64,000 nt of DNA from Pseudomonas parafulva (lineage in GTDB: Bacteria > Pseudomonadota > Gammaproteobacteria > Pseudomonadales > Pseudomonadaceae). A program made the position numbers and the translations under genes. The stretch is from contig NZ_CP009747.1 in assembly GCF_000800255.1 (NCBI RefSeq), forward strand, positions 4,216,001 to 4,280,000, given 5' to 3'. Below are positions 18,798-27,239 of this stretch, piece after piece. Numbering within the stretch: position 1 is the first letter of the stretch; the number at the start of each line of letters is the position of its first letter. The notes under the pieces are model-generated. The model was not told where the DNA came from. It saw nothing but the letters and a program-made list of their open reading frames with translations, and ran no database searches.

Positions 18798-20426
18798 TCA
18801 GGGCTTGGCCTTGCGCCAGCGCGGCTGCACTCGACGCCCGAGGCCGATCGAGTCGATCAGCTCCCGGGCGCTCAGCGGATGGGCGAACAACCATCCTTGT
18901 CCATGCTTGACCCCCTCCAGGGCCAGCAACGCCGCCTGCGCTTCCGACTCGATCCCTTCGGCGATCACCCGCAAGTGCAGGTCATGGGCCATGCGGATGA
19001 TGTGCGGAGCGATGGCACCACTGCTCGTGTCCTGGCCGAGCCCCTCGATGAAGGCCTTGTCGATCTTCAGGCCATCCACCGGCAGGGTCTGCAAGTACGA
19101 CAGGCTGCAATAGCCGGTGCCGAAGTCGTCGATCAGGATCTGGTGACCCGCTGCGCGCAGGGCCTGCAAGGTATCGCGCGCAGCGACCACATCGACCAGG
19201 CTGCGCTCGGTGACTTCGAACGCGAGTTGCTGCGCGGGTACACGGTGCTGGGCCAGTAGCCGCGCGGCGACATGACCGATGCGCGGCAGCATGACGTCGC
19301 AGGCGGCGAGGTTGATCGAAATGTACAAATGACGATGAGCCCGCAGCAGCGGGCTCAGTTGCTCCAGCACACGCTGCAGCACGAAGTCGGTGATCTGCTG
19401 GATCTGCCCGGTGTCCTCGGCCAGCGGAATGAACAGCTCGGGGCTGGTCAGGCTGCCGTCCGCACGCCGCCAGCGCACCAGCGCTTCGGCGCCCACACAG
19501 CGGCGGCTGTCGAGCTCGAAGATCGGCTGGTACAGCACTTGTAACTCACCGCGCCGCAAGGCCTTGCGCAGCTTCGCGCCCAATGAGCGGCGGCGACGAA
19601 TCAGGCGCAGCGTCAGCCATCCCAGCAGGCTGGCCAACAGCAGGCTGGCGCCGATCATCAGCCACAGCAACGTGTCGCCCGGCAGGGGCAGGCTCTGCCG
19701 GGGCACGATGAGCACGAGTTGATAGTCGGGAAACTGGGTGGGCATGCGGTAAATCAGGCGATCACTCAGTTCGAGCAGGGCCTTGGGCGAGGGCGGTGGC
19801 CAGTCGGGCGTCGGGGGCCAGGGCTGCGGCGGGCCCAGGACCGGGATGGCGCGCCGGCCGCCATCGAGCACCACCAGCAGGCTGCCGCCCTGCGGCAGGT
19901 CCACCGCGTCAGCCAGGTGTCCGCGCGAGGTCGAGACCAGAAACGAACCTCGCCCCAGTACCAGCGCGGCGAGGTTGTCGTTGGGTTCGGCGGAGGTATT
20001 GAGCCAGTAACTGTAGGTGGGGCCATGGATATCCGGAGCGCGATCAGGTCGGATGACCTGGCCGCCACCTCGGCTCGAGCACGCGACGGCTCCGTCGAGA
20101 TAGACCGCCTCGTAGACGAAGCGATAGTTCAACCCCACCTCACGCAGGGCCTGGCGCATGGGCGCATCGCATTGGCGGCTGGCGACCGCCTGCAAATGAT
20201 CGACGCCCTCGCGCAACTGCCCGAAGATTTGCTCGAGGCGCTCCAGGAAGCGCTCGCCGCGCGCGTTCATCTGCGCGCTTTCATGCTGCCTGGCTTGTTG
20301 CACCGACACGCCGACGCTGGCCGCCAGCAGCACGCTGGCGCTGGCCAGCGCCACCAGTACCGCCTGCAACCAGGGACTGCAGATAATTTGACGCACGGTG
20401 GCGATGAACAAGGGCATGCGCGGCAT
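18798..20426 (-). CDS. CSS-motif/EAL cyclic-di-GMP phosphodiesterase
   Basis: The protein has 542 residues. TM1 (about residues 15-40) and a periplasmic CSS domain to about 245 include the paired-cysteine features (RQCDAPM and VACSSRGG). TM2 (about 250-275) is followed by a cytoplasmic EAL domain with EALVRW (E314), DDFGTGYCSLSYL and KIDKAFIEG. It is predicted to hydrolyse c-di-GMP. In E. coli, CSS-type PDEs are controlled by DsbA/DsbB through that cysteine pair. It converges on kinB with only 21 bases between and lies next to the amidase gene. No GGDEF domain is present. Confidence 0.88.
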   Translation of the reverse strand: MPRMPLFIATVRQIICSPWLQAVLVALASASVLLAASVGVSVQQARQHESAQMNARGERFLERLEQIFGQLREGVDHLQAVASRQCDAPMRQALREVGLNYRFVYEAVYLDGAVACSSRGGGQVIRPDRAPDIHGPTYSYWLNTSAEPNDNLAALVLGRGSFLVSTSRGHLADAVDLPQGGSLLVVLDGGRRAIPVLGPPQPWPPTPDWPPPSPKALLELSDRLIYRMPTQFPDYQLVLIVPRQSLPLPGDTLLWLMIGASLLLASLLGWLTLRLIRRRRSLGAKLRKALRRGELQVLYQPIFELDSRRCVGAEALVRWRRADGSLTSPELFIPLAEDTGQIQQITDFVLQRVLEQLSPLLRAHRHLYISINLAACDVMLPRIGHVAARLLAQHRVPAQQLAFEVTERSLVDVVAARDTLQALRAAGHQILIDDFGTGYCSLSYLQTLPVDGLKIDKAFIEGLGQDTSSGAIAPHIIRMAHDLHLRVIAEGIESEAQAALLALEGVKHGQGWLFAHPLSARELIDSIGLGRRVQPRWRKAKP

Positions 20427-20492
20427 CCAGTTGAATAACCAAGGTATAGCAACTGGATGGTGAGTTGGCTCGTGACGATTTAGCCTGCCGGC

Positions 20493-21269
20493 TCAACGCT
20501 GGGTATTGAGCACCTGCAGCATCGCGGCTGTCTGCGCATCGGGCGTGCCGTCGAACAACTGCGGGCGGAAACGCATCTGGAAGGCGCCGATCACGTGGCG
20601 GGTGGCGACATCCAGCTCGCCGGTCTGCTCGATGGCGTAGCCAAACCGTGCCAACTGCTGCTGATACCACAGCGCACTGGGCGGGTTGGCTTCGAAATAC
20701 ACTTGCTGACGTGCCACCGCATTGGCATTCGGCCAGATGCCGAGCCCGGCATCGGCCAGGCGCTTCCAAGGGAACATCGGCCCTGGATCGAGCTTGCGCA
20801 GCGGCGCGATGTCGCTGTGACCGATGATGTTGCGCGGTGCGATGCCATTGCGCTGAACGATGTCCTTGACCAGGGCGATCACGGCCTGGATCTGCGCTTC
20901 GCTGTACGGGTGCCAGACACGCCCGGTCGGCGTGTCGGTGTAGCCAGGGTTGACGATCTCGATGCCGATGGAGCTGGAGTTGAGCCAAGTGCGGCCCTGC
21001 CACTGGCTTTCGCCGGCATGCCAGGCGCGGCGGTTTTCATCCACCAACTGATAGACCGTGGCATTGCCATCGCCAACCAGGTAATGACTGCTGACCTCAC
21101 CGTGGGTGAGCAGCGCCAGAGAGCGCTCCAGCGAAGCATTGGTGTAATGCAGGACGACGAACTGGATGCGGCTGTCCTGGTTGGCCGAGGGGTGGCTGCG
21201 GTCGATGCGCAGGCCACTGGAGCAGCCGGTGAGGAGCACGAGGAACAGGGTGGTGATCAGGGTTTTCAT
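20493..21269 (-). CDS. ampDh2: AmpDh2-like N-acetylmuramoyl-L-alanine amidase lipoprotein
   Basis: The protein has 258 residues. The lipobox LLTGC places the lipidated Cys at residue 16. The amidase_2 domain has predicted zinc ligands His41 (VVLHYT), His151 (IIGHSD) and Asp161 (LDPG). A C-terminal ~65-residue peptidoglycan-binding domain follows. Its position next to kinB and the length match PA5485/AmpDh2, an outer-membrane-associated amidase that trims cell-wall peptides. It lies 67 bases upstream of the EAL gene in the same direction. Specific activity is inferred from the family. Confidence 0.88.
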   Translation of the reverse strand: MKTLITTLFLVLLTGCSSGLRIDRSHPSANQDSRIQFVVLHYTNASLERSLALLTHGEVSSHYLVGDGNATVYQLVDENRRAWHAGESQWQGRTWLNSSSIGIEIVNPGYTDTPTGRVWHPYSEAQIQAVIALVKDIVQRNGIAPRNIIGHSDIAPLRKLDPGPMFPWKRLADAGLGIWPNANAVARQQVYFEANPPSALWYQQQLARFGYAIEQTGELDVATRHVIGAFQMRFRPQLFDGTPDAQTAAMLQVLNTQR

Positions 21270-21356
21270 TGGCGGGGCACGTCATGAGGGCAGTCAGCGA
21301 TACAGTATAACGAGCTGCTGGCGATTACCCAGTCAGGAAAACCTTGGATCTGACGG

Positions 21357-23411
21357 TCAGCCCAGCTCGATCCGATTGCGGCCCTGGCTCTTGGCCCGGT
21401 ACAGCGCCTCGTCCGCACGCTTGAGTGCCTGCTCGCCGCGTTCGCCCGAGCGCAGCGCAGTAAGGCCGATGGAGGTGGTGACCACAACGCGCTCGCCCTT
21501 GAAATGGAACGGGCAGGCCGCGACCGCCGCACGCAAGCCCTCGACCACCTGCAACGCCGCCTCCGGCGCGCTCTGCGGCAGCAGCAGAACGAACTCCTCG
21601 CCGCCGAAGCGGGCGATGAAGTCACGCCCGCGCAGGCGTTTGCGCAGTTGATCGGCGACGATCTTCAGTACCTTGTCGCCTGCCAAGTGGCCGTAGCCAT
21701 CGTTGATGCGCTTGAAGTGGTCGAGATCGAGGATGGCCATGGCCAGGTGCCCGCCCTCGGACTGCCAGTGGCCGACTTCGCGCTCGACCTGTTCGGCCCA
21801 GGCGGCGCGGTTGGGCAATCCGGTGAGCGGATCGAGCAGGGCCTTCTGCCGCTGCTCTTCGAGGTGCTCGCGATAGCCGAGCGCCTCCTGCTCCATGCTG
21901 CTGACGCGCTCGGCCAAGCCCTGCAAGCGCACGGCCAGGGCCTGCTCGCGGCGGTCGCGTTCGTGCTGGTGCTGATCGAGGGTGACCAGCAGGCCCTCCA
22001 GGCGGCTGTCCAGCAACTGCTTGAGGCTGTCCATGTCGACTGCACCCTGCACGCTGCTTTGCAGGCCGTCGACCTGCTCGCGCAGTTGGTCGTCCAGTTG
22101 GCGCGCGGCGCTGCTGTTGTCGGCGTGCCCTGCGCTAGCCTCCTGCAAATGGCTCTGGAAGCTTTCCAGGCGCTCGTTGATCTGTTGCAGATAGCGCTCG
22201 AACTCGTGCTGGCCGCTGTCGTTGATCGCCAGCATCAGCACCGCCAGATCGTCCAGCACGGGAATCAGCTCGTACCAGTTCAGCCCGCGGGCAACCCGCT
22301 CGCGCATCTCCAGGGCTTGGGCCTGATGCCGCTCCGGCAGGCTGAGGTCGTCGAGCAGGCCAAGCAGGGTGTGCTCGATATGCTCGGCAACCTGGCTGTA
22401 GGGCGGCTCCGCGGCATCGGGCAGGGCGTAGGTGGCGTCTTCATCGAGCGCACCTTCGGCCAGCGGGGTGGTGGCGGACGTATCCTCCTCAAGCGGCGTC
22501 TCAGGGGTCGCCAGTGTCTCGACAGGCGCCCAGGGCGCAACGACCTCGACGGATTCGGGTTCGCCCTGAGGCTCGGCACTGACAACAGGCTCGGCCGCTG
22601 CGACCGACGGCGGCAAAGGCTGATCGGGGTGGAGCACGGCAGGCGCTTGCGCAGGCGATTCGACACGCGCTTCGGCCAAGGACTCAGGCTCGGCACGGGC
22701 GGGCTTGGCCTCGACAACAGGCGGCATCGGCTGCGGCGGGACGGGCGCCTCAGGCTCAAGGATGGGTTCGGCAACGGGCTGGCTGGCGGGCTCGGGCTCA
22801 GGGTCCGAGCGGGACGCGATCACCGCTTCGGCAGGCGGTCGCAGCGTTTGCGCCTGCGGCTCTACGGGCTCGGCTGCAGCGCTCTCGTCCCGGCCACCGA
22901 ACAGGCGTTGGAACAGGCCAGGGCGGCTGTCCTCGCCGGCCTTGCGCAGTGACGACAGCGCCTGGGCCTGCAAGCCGCTGAGCTCGCCGAGCAGCGGCGG
23001 CAATTCACGCGACTGGCTGACGCCGCCATCGAGCTTCTTGGCCAGCTTTTTCAGCGGCCGGGACACATCGCCGGGGAGTTCCAAGCCCTGCAACTGGGTG
23101 ACCAGCGAGGTCAGCGCATCGCTGACCTGGTTCATGCGGGTTTCGCGCCGCTGTTCGGACTCCAGTACCGCCGTTTCCAGGCGCGGGATCAGGCCGGCCA
23201 GTCCGGCGTCCATGCTGTCGCCGCGGATCACCTCGCGCATTTCCTTCATGCACTGGTCGACCACCTTGTCGCTGCCCTCGGCAGCCAGGGTGCTGCGTAC
23301 CAGGCCACGGCGCAGCAGGTCGAGGCGGGCTTCCCAGCGCCGCTCCAGCTTCTCCTGCTGCTCGAGGCTCTTGAGGTACTTTTCTTTCCAGCGCTCGGCT
23401 TCGTCGGTCAT
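21357..23411 (-). CDS. Diguanylate cyclase (DgcH-like) with long acidic/proline-rich linker
   Basis: The protein has 684 residues and no membrane segment. The N-terminal ~175 residues are helical. A region of about residues 180-325 is rich in Pro, Glu, Ala and Val and is probably disordered. A helical segment of ~190 residues with coiled-coil character follows, and then a GGDEF domain with active-site GGEEF at 603-607 and an intact inhibitory RxxD (RGRD) five residues before it. It should synthesise c-di-GMP and be product-inhibited. Location and architecture match PA5487 (DgcH) of P. aeruginosa. The linker length is the variable part. Confidence 0.88.
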   Translation of the reverse strand: MTDEAERWKEKYLKSLEQQEKLERRWEARLDLLRRGLVRSTLAAEGSDKVVDQCMKEMREVIRGDSMDAGLAGLIPRLETAVLESEQRRETRMNQVSDALTSLVTQLQGLELPGDVSRPLKKLAKKLDGGVSQSRELPPLLGELSGLQAQALSSLRKAGEDSRPGLFQRLFGGRDESAAAEPVEPQAQTLRPPAEAVIASRSDPEPEPASQPVAEPILEPEAPVPPQPMPPVVEAKPARAEPESLAEARVESPAQAPAVLHPDQPLPPSVAAAEPVVSAEPQGEPESVEVVAPWAPVETLATPETPLEEDTSATTPLAEGALDEDATYALPDAAEPPYSQVAEHIEHTLLGLLDDLSLPERHQAQALEMRERVARGLNWYELIPVLDDLAVLMLAINDSGQHEFERYLQQINERLESFQSHLQEASAGHADNSSAARQLDDQLREQVDGLQSSVQGAVDMDSLKQLLDSRLEGLLVTLDQHQHERDRREQALAVRLQGLAERVSSMEQEALGYREHLEEQRQKALLDPLTGLPNRAAWAEQVEREVGHWQSEGGHLAMAILDLDHFKRINDGYGHLAGDKVLKIVADQLRKRLRGRDFIARFGGEEFVLLLPQSAPEAALQVVEGLRAAVAACPFHFKGERVVVTTSIGLTALRSGERGEQALKRADEALYRAKSQGRNRIELG

Positions 23412-23489
23412 GCCTGGGTCCGCAACGGTGATGGCATCGGGGAAGGGTAACTACTGGATGTCGGCGAGAAGCGCCAAGTCTTGAGCGCT

Positions 23490-24344
23490 TCAGCGCACCG
23501 CCGGCAGGGTATCGGGCGTCAGGGCAGCGGGCAAACGGATCTCCACGGCCACGGGCAGGTGATCGGAGATGGGCTGGGACAGCACCTCGACCCGTTCCAG
23601 GGTCAGGCTCGGACTGAGCAGGATGTGGTCCAGGCAGCGTTGCGGGCGCCAGCTGGGGAAGGTGGCCTCGACCTGCGGCGCGATCAGGCCAAGGTCGCGC
23701 AGTGGCGAGCGCTCGAGCAGGTCGTTGGCATGGGTGTTCATGTCGCCCATGAGAATCTGGTGGCGATAGCCGCCGATCAGCTCGCGGATGTAGGCCAGTT
23801 GCAACGCACGGGTCTTGGCGCCCAGCGCCAGGTGCATCATCACCACGATCAGCGCGTCCTCACCCTCGCCGAAGCGCACCAGAATGGCACCACGACCGGC
23901 CGGGCCGGGCAGGGGATGGTCTTCCAGATGCTGGGGGCGCAGGCGGCTGAGTACGCCGTTGCTGTGCTGGGCGAAACGCCCGAGGTTGCGGTTGAGCTGC
24001 TGATACCAATAGGGGAATGCCCCGAGCTGGGCCAGGTGCTCGACCTGGTTGATATAGCCCGAGCGCAGGCTGCCACCGTCCGCTTCCTGCAGGGCCACCA
24101 GGTCGAAATCGCCGAGCAGCTCGCCGATTTTCTGCAGATTGCCGGCCCGACCGTTGTGCGGCAGCAGGTGCTGCCAACTGCGGGTCAGGTAATGACGGTA
24201 GCGCTCGGTGCTGATGCCGACCTGGATGTTGAAGCTCAGCAGCCGCAGGCGACCATCTTCCGGCAGGCCGGGGGCCTGCAGGTGATGCTCGTTGACCCGC
24301 GGCTGGTGCAGGCCGACGCTTCGCGTTTGACGCAAACGGGCCAT
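23490..24344 (-). CDS. Endonuclease/exonuclease/phosphatase (EEP) family protein
   Basis: The protein has 284 residues with the EEP superfamily motifs in order: LLSFNIQVG, LVALQEAD (catalytic Glu), NSNGV-type loop (QHSNGVLS), MGDMNTHAND and a final SDHLPV. It has no signal peptide, so it is cytoplasmic. The gene lies between dsbA and the GGDEF gene in the same direction, 11 bases after dsbA, so it may share that transcript. The substrate (nucleic acid, phospholipid or phosphosugar) cannot be told from the sequence. The start at 24344 is the best available. Confidence 0.8.
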   Translation of the reverse strand: MARLRQTRSVGLHQPRVNEHHLQAPGLPEDGRLRLLSFNIQVGISTERYRHYLTRSWQHLLPHNGRAGNLQKIGELLGDFDLVALQEADGGSLRSGYINQVEHLAQLGAFPYWYQQLNRNLGRFAQHSNGVLSRLRPQHLEDHPLPGPAGRGAILVRFGEGEDALIVVMMHLALGAKTRALQLAYIRELIGGYRHQILMGDMNTHANDLLERSPLRDLGLIAPQVEATFPSWRPQRCLDHILLSPSLTLERVEVLSQPISDHLPVAVEIRLPAALTPDTLPAVR

Positions 24345-24355
24345 GGTGACGCCGC

Positions 24356-24988
24356 CTACTTGGCGGCGCGCTCCTTGGCGATCAGCTGGTCAGCAACGTT
24401 CAGCACGCCTTCCGGCCCGCCGGCGGTGCCCAGGTCGAAGCGGTACTTGCCATCGACGACCATGCTCGGTACGCCGGTGATTTCGTACTTCTTCGCCAGT
24501 TCCTTGGCCTGGTTGACCTGGCCCTTGATGGCGAAGGAGTTGAAGGTGGCGAGGAACTTGTCCTTGTCCACGCCCTGGGTGGCGAGGAAATCGGCCATGT
24601 CCTTCGGATCGGTCAGGCGCTTGCGTTGGTTCTGGATGGCGTCGAAGACGGCAGCGTGAACCTTCTGCTCGACGCCCATGGCTTCGAGGGTCAGGAACAT
24701 CTGGCCGTGGGCGTCCCAAGGGCCGCCGAACATGGCCGGAACACGCTTGAAGTGGACGTCCTTGGGCAGCTTCTCGACCCAGGGATTGAGGGTCGGCTCG
24801 AAGTGGTAGCAGTGCGGGCAGCCGTACCAGAACAGCTCGACGACTTCGATCTTGCCAGGCTCGGACACCGGCACCGGTTGGCTCAGCTCGATATATTCCT
24901 TGCCTGCCACCGGCTCGGCGGCCTGGACGGCGGTCATACCGAAGACGCTGGCGGCGACCAGCGCAGTGCTGAGAATCAGTTTACGCAT
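24356..24988 (-). CDS. dsbA: Periplasmic thiol:disulfide oxidoreductase DsbA
   Basis: The protein has 210 residues. A signal peptide ends AQA/AEP near residue 23. A thioredoxin fold carries the active site CPHC at residues 57-60 and the cis-proline loop GVPSMVV near 170. It introduces disulfides into exported proteins. The ATG at 24988 has AGGAG upstream. It follows cytochrome c4 and precedes the EEP gene, all on the minus strand, the usual Pseudomonas order. It may also feed the CSS-domain phosphodiesterase encoded about 4 kb away. Confidence 0.95.
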   Translation of the reverse strand: MRKLILSTALVAASVFGMTAVQAAEPVAGKEYIELSQPVPVSEPGKIEVVELFWYGCPHCYHFEPTLNPWVEKLPKDVHFKRVPAMFGGPWDAHGQMFLTLEAMGVEQKVHAAVFDAIQNQRKRLTDPKDMADFLATQGVDKDKFLATFNSFAIKGQVNQAKELAKKYEITGVPSMVVDGKYRFDLGTAGGPEGVLNVADQLIAKERAAK

Positions 24989-25180
24989 GCTTTACTCCTG
25001 GGCGATCTGTGGTCGCCTCGACGCGACCTGTGCTCAGACAGGCCACGACGGGCTCGAGTTCTGTAGTGTAACGGCTGAGCGCGCAAAAAAGGCAGCCAGC
25101 ACTCAGCCTGGCCATCGGTCGGATGTCCGCGCCGACCGATATTCCACGACACCGCATTAACCGAGCGTTAACGCCGTGCC

Positions 25181-25798
25181 TCAGTGCAGCCCTTGAATGT
25201 AGCTGGCCAGCGCCTCGATGTCCTTGTTGCTCAGCTTGCCGGCGATGGTGCGCATGGTCATGGCATCACCGTCGTTGCTGCGGTTGCCTTCGCGGAAGTC
25301 GGTGAGCTGCTTGGACACGTACTGGGCATGCTGGCCACTCAGGTGCGGGAAGCCGGCCAGGGCGATGCCTTGGCCATTGGGCGAGTGACAACCGGTGCAG
25401 GCTGGCATGCCCTTGTCCAGGTCGCCGCCATTGAACAGCGCGCGGCCGCGCTCGACCAGCTTCGGATCGGCGGCGCCGACGCTGCCTTTCTGGCTGGCGA
25501 AATAGGCGGCGATGTCGGCCAGGTCCTGATCGTTCAGGCCGGCGAGCATGCCGGTCATCTCCAGCACCTGGCGTTTACCGGACTGGATATCGTGCAATTG
25601 CTTTTCGAGATAGCGCTGGCCCTGGCCGGCCAGTTTCGGGAAGTTCGGCGCCAGGCTGTTGCCGTCGGGGTTGTGGCAGGCACCGCAGACCGCAGTCTTG
25701 GCCTGGCCGGCGGCGGCATCGCCCTTGATGGGCTCGGCGGCAACGGCCGCCGCTGCGACGCCCATGGTCAACAGCAGACTCACGACTAGTTTGTTCAT
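25181..25798 (-). CDS. Dihaem cytochrome c4
   Basis: The protein has 205 residues from the ATG at 25798, which has GGATGAG just upstream; an in-frame TTG/CTG region at 25813 is less likely. A signal peptide ends near AVAAEP. Two class I haem-binding motifs, CGACH (38-42) and CTGCH (134-138), each have a downstream axial Met region (MTGML, AMTMR). Cytochrome c4 is a periplasmic electron carrier to terminal oxidases. It lies upstream of dsbA on the same strand. Confidence 0.93.
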   Translation of the reverse strand: MNKLVVSLLLTMGVAAAAVAAEPIKGDAAAGQAKTAVCGACHNPDGNSLAPNFPKLAGQGQRYLEKQLHDIQSGKRQVLEMTGMLAGLNDQDLADIAAYFASQKGSVGAADPKLVERGRALFNGGDLDKGMPACTGCHSPNGQGIALAGFPHLSGQHAQYVSKQLTDFREGNRSNDGDAMTMRTIAGKLSNKDIEALASYIQGLH

Positions 25799-26308
25799 CA
25801 GCTCATCCAACACGGCTAAGGGTGAAATGTTATGTATCGGGACTGCCGCTCATCCAAAGGATGACCGACCGGTAGTCCTCGGTACTGCAGTCCATGCACA
25901 ATCCACGCGACGGCATAGCCTTGAAACCCTGAGCAACGTGCGTCAACGGCCCGCTCACAACCTGCGCCAGGCCAGGCTCCCTCGACGCTGTCTGCCCTGC
26001 AGAGGGCCGATGACGGCGATGCCGCGTGACCCTGCGCATCGCTGCGGTTGGTCACGCCTCGGGATCCTGTGTAGCCTGTGCGCTGAAAACGGTGGAACCT
26101 ACCGCTCGCCAGCAGCCGTTTCGCCATGCGCAACGACCTGACAGGGTTGGGGGCCGCGCTGCGTTCTGATGCGCAAGCTGGTGTTCGGCACCCCATGCCC
26201 GCTCTCCTACGTTGGGAGAATGAGCACACAAAAACTGGGGCATTATATACGTGCTCCCCGTAAACGGAAATGTGGCCTGGATCAGGCAACACGCACTTCG
26301 GATAACCC
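25799..26308. other. 510-bp intergenic region between cytochrome c4 and engB
   Basis: I see no convincing gene. A good sigma-70 type promoter on the minus strand sits at its far end (26242-26270), which would give the cytochrome c4 transcript a leader of about 440 bases. Small ORFs in this leader have no clear ribosome site or family features. Some pseudomonads carry a second cytochrome gene here; none is recognisable. Confidence 0.5.
26242..26270 (-). promoter_or_regulatory. Candidate sigma-70 promoter reading toward cytochrome c4
   Basis: On the minus strand, TTTCCG (26270-26265) and TATAAT (26247-26242) are separated by 17 bases. The -10 box is perfect and the -35 is a moderate match. The predicted start is near 26236. 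Confidence 0.5.
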
Positions 26309-26941
26309 ATGCAACTCAAAAACCCCATCCTCGGCCTCTGCCAGAAGGCCAAATTCGCCCTTAGCGCCGCCAAGGTCGAACAATGCCCGCAAGACCTGGG
26401 CTACGAGGTGGCGTTCGCCGGGCGCTCCAACGCCGGCAAGTCCAGCGCCCTCAACACCCTGACCCACGCCAGTCTGGCGCGCACCTCCAAGACGCCAGGG
26501 CGCACCCAACTGCTCAACTTCTTCAGCCTCGACGACGAGCGCCGCCTGGTCGACCTGCCGGGCTATGGCTACGCCAAGGTGCCGATTCCGCTCAAGCAGC
26601 ACTGGCAGCGGCACCTGGAGGCGTATCTGGGCGGGCGCGAGTGCCTGCGTGGGGTGATCCTGTTGATGGATGTGCGCCATCCGATGACCGACTTCGACAA
26701 GATGATGCTCGACTGGGCCAAGGCCAGCGGCATGCCCATGCACATCCTGCTGACCAAAGCCGACAAGCTCACCCACGGTGCGGCCAAGAACACCTTGCTC
26801 AAGGTCCAGGCGGAGATTCGCAAGGGCTGGGGCGATGCGGCCTCCATCCAGCTGTTTTCGGCGCCCAAGCGCCAGGGCCTGGAAGAGGCATACCGGGTGC
26901 TGGCGGACTGGATGGAGCTGGAAGACAAGCCGGCGGCGTGA
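26309..26941 (+). CDS. engB: Ribosome-biogenesis GTPase EngB/YihA
   Basis: The protein has 210 residues. A single GTPase domain has G1 GRSNAGKS (38-45), G2 region TPGRTQ, G3 DLPGYG (82-87), G4 TKAD and G5 FSAPK. It acts in assembly of the large ribosomal subunit. The short form without long extensions is standard. It converges on an sRNA gene and polA, the same arrangement (polA, sRNA, yihA) as E. coli spf. Confidence 0.95.
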   Translation: MQLKNPILGLCQKAKFALSAAKVEQCPQDLGYEVAFAGRSNAGKSSALNTLTHASLARTSKTPGRTQLLNFFSLDDERRLVDLPGYGYAKVPIPLKQHWQRHLEAYLGGRECLRGVILLMDVRHPMTDFDKMMLDWAKASGMPMHILLTKADKLTHGAAKNTLLKVQAEIRKGWGDAASIQLFSAPKRQGLEEAYRVLADWMELEDKPAA

Positions 26942-26987
26942 GGTGCCTGTTTGCCCGCAGTGATCGACGCCGAATGGCAAATTGCGG

Positions 26988-27120
26988 GCAAAAAAAACCC
27001 CGGACTTCATATGGGGAGGGGGAAGTTCGGGGTTCAAGTCCGGACCGCTAGGGCGGGATCCAGATATCTGCCAACACTTAACACAACATAGGAGCATCGA
27101 ACGGCTTCACCAGCCATTCA
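26988..27120 (-). ncRNA. ersA: ErsA/Spot 42-like small RNA
   Basis: An RNA of about 130 bases is predicted on the minus strand between polA and engB, the syntenic position of E. coli spf and P. aeruginosa ErsA. The start near 27119 is inferred from an AlgU-type promoter. It ends in a strong terminator whose 15-base loop reads CCCCCUCCCCAUAUG, a C-rich stretch able to pair with Shine-Dalgarno sequences, as in ErsA. The length agrees with ErsA (about 132 nt). There is no open frame inside. Position, promoter class, length and C-rich seed together make this a strong call, though no alignment was done. Confidence 0.8.
26990..27033 (-). terminator. Rho-independent terminator of the ErsA-like sRNA
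   Basis: On the minus strand ACCCCGAACTT (27033-27023) pairs with AAGTCCGGGGT (27007-26997), with one mismatch, followed by a run of eight T (26997-26990 as A on the plus strand). Confidence 0.85.
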
Positions 27121-27125
27121 GGTAC

Positions 27126-27153
27126 TCTGAGTTGCACTTCACGGGTTTAGTTC
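27126..27153 (-). promoter_or_regulatory. AlgU (sigma-22)-type promoter of the ErsA-like sRNA
   Basis: The minus strand has GAACTA (27153-27148), 17 bases, then TCAGA (27130-27126), compared with the consensus GAACTT-N16/17-TCTGA. The same -10 form TCAGA occurs in the osmC promoter of this window. Confidence 0.6.
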
Positions 27154-27239
27154 CTGAGCCCGGAAAACTAATTGCACAGGTTTCATCTTTCGCACTGTAG
27201 CGGCCTGCGCGCTCACGCCGCAGACCGCCAGCGCTCGCC

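Noticed and set aside
25816..26373. A minus-strand frame of 185 codons in the cytochrome c4 leader
   Set aside because: Starts inside engB, lacks a ribosome site, and its composition looks like random GC-rich sequence.
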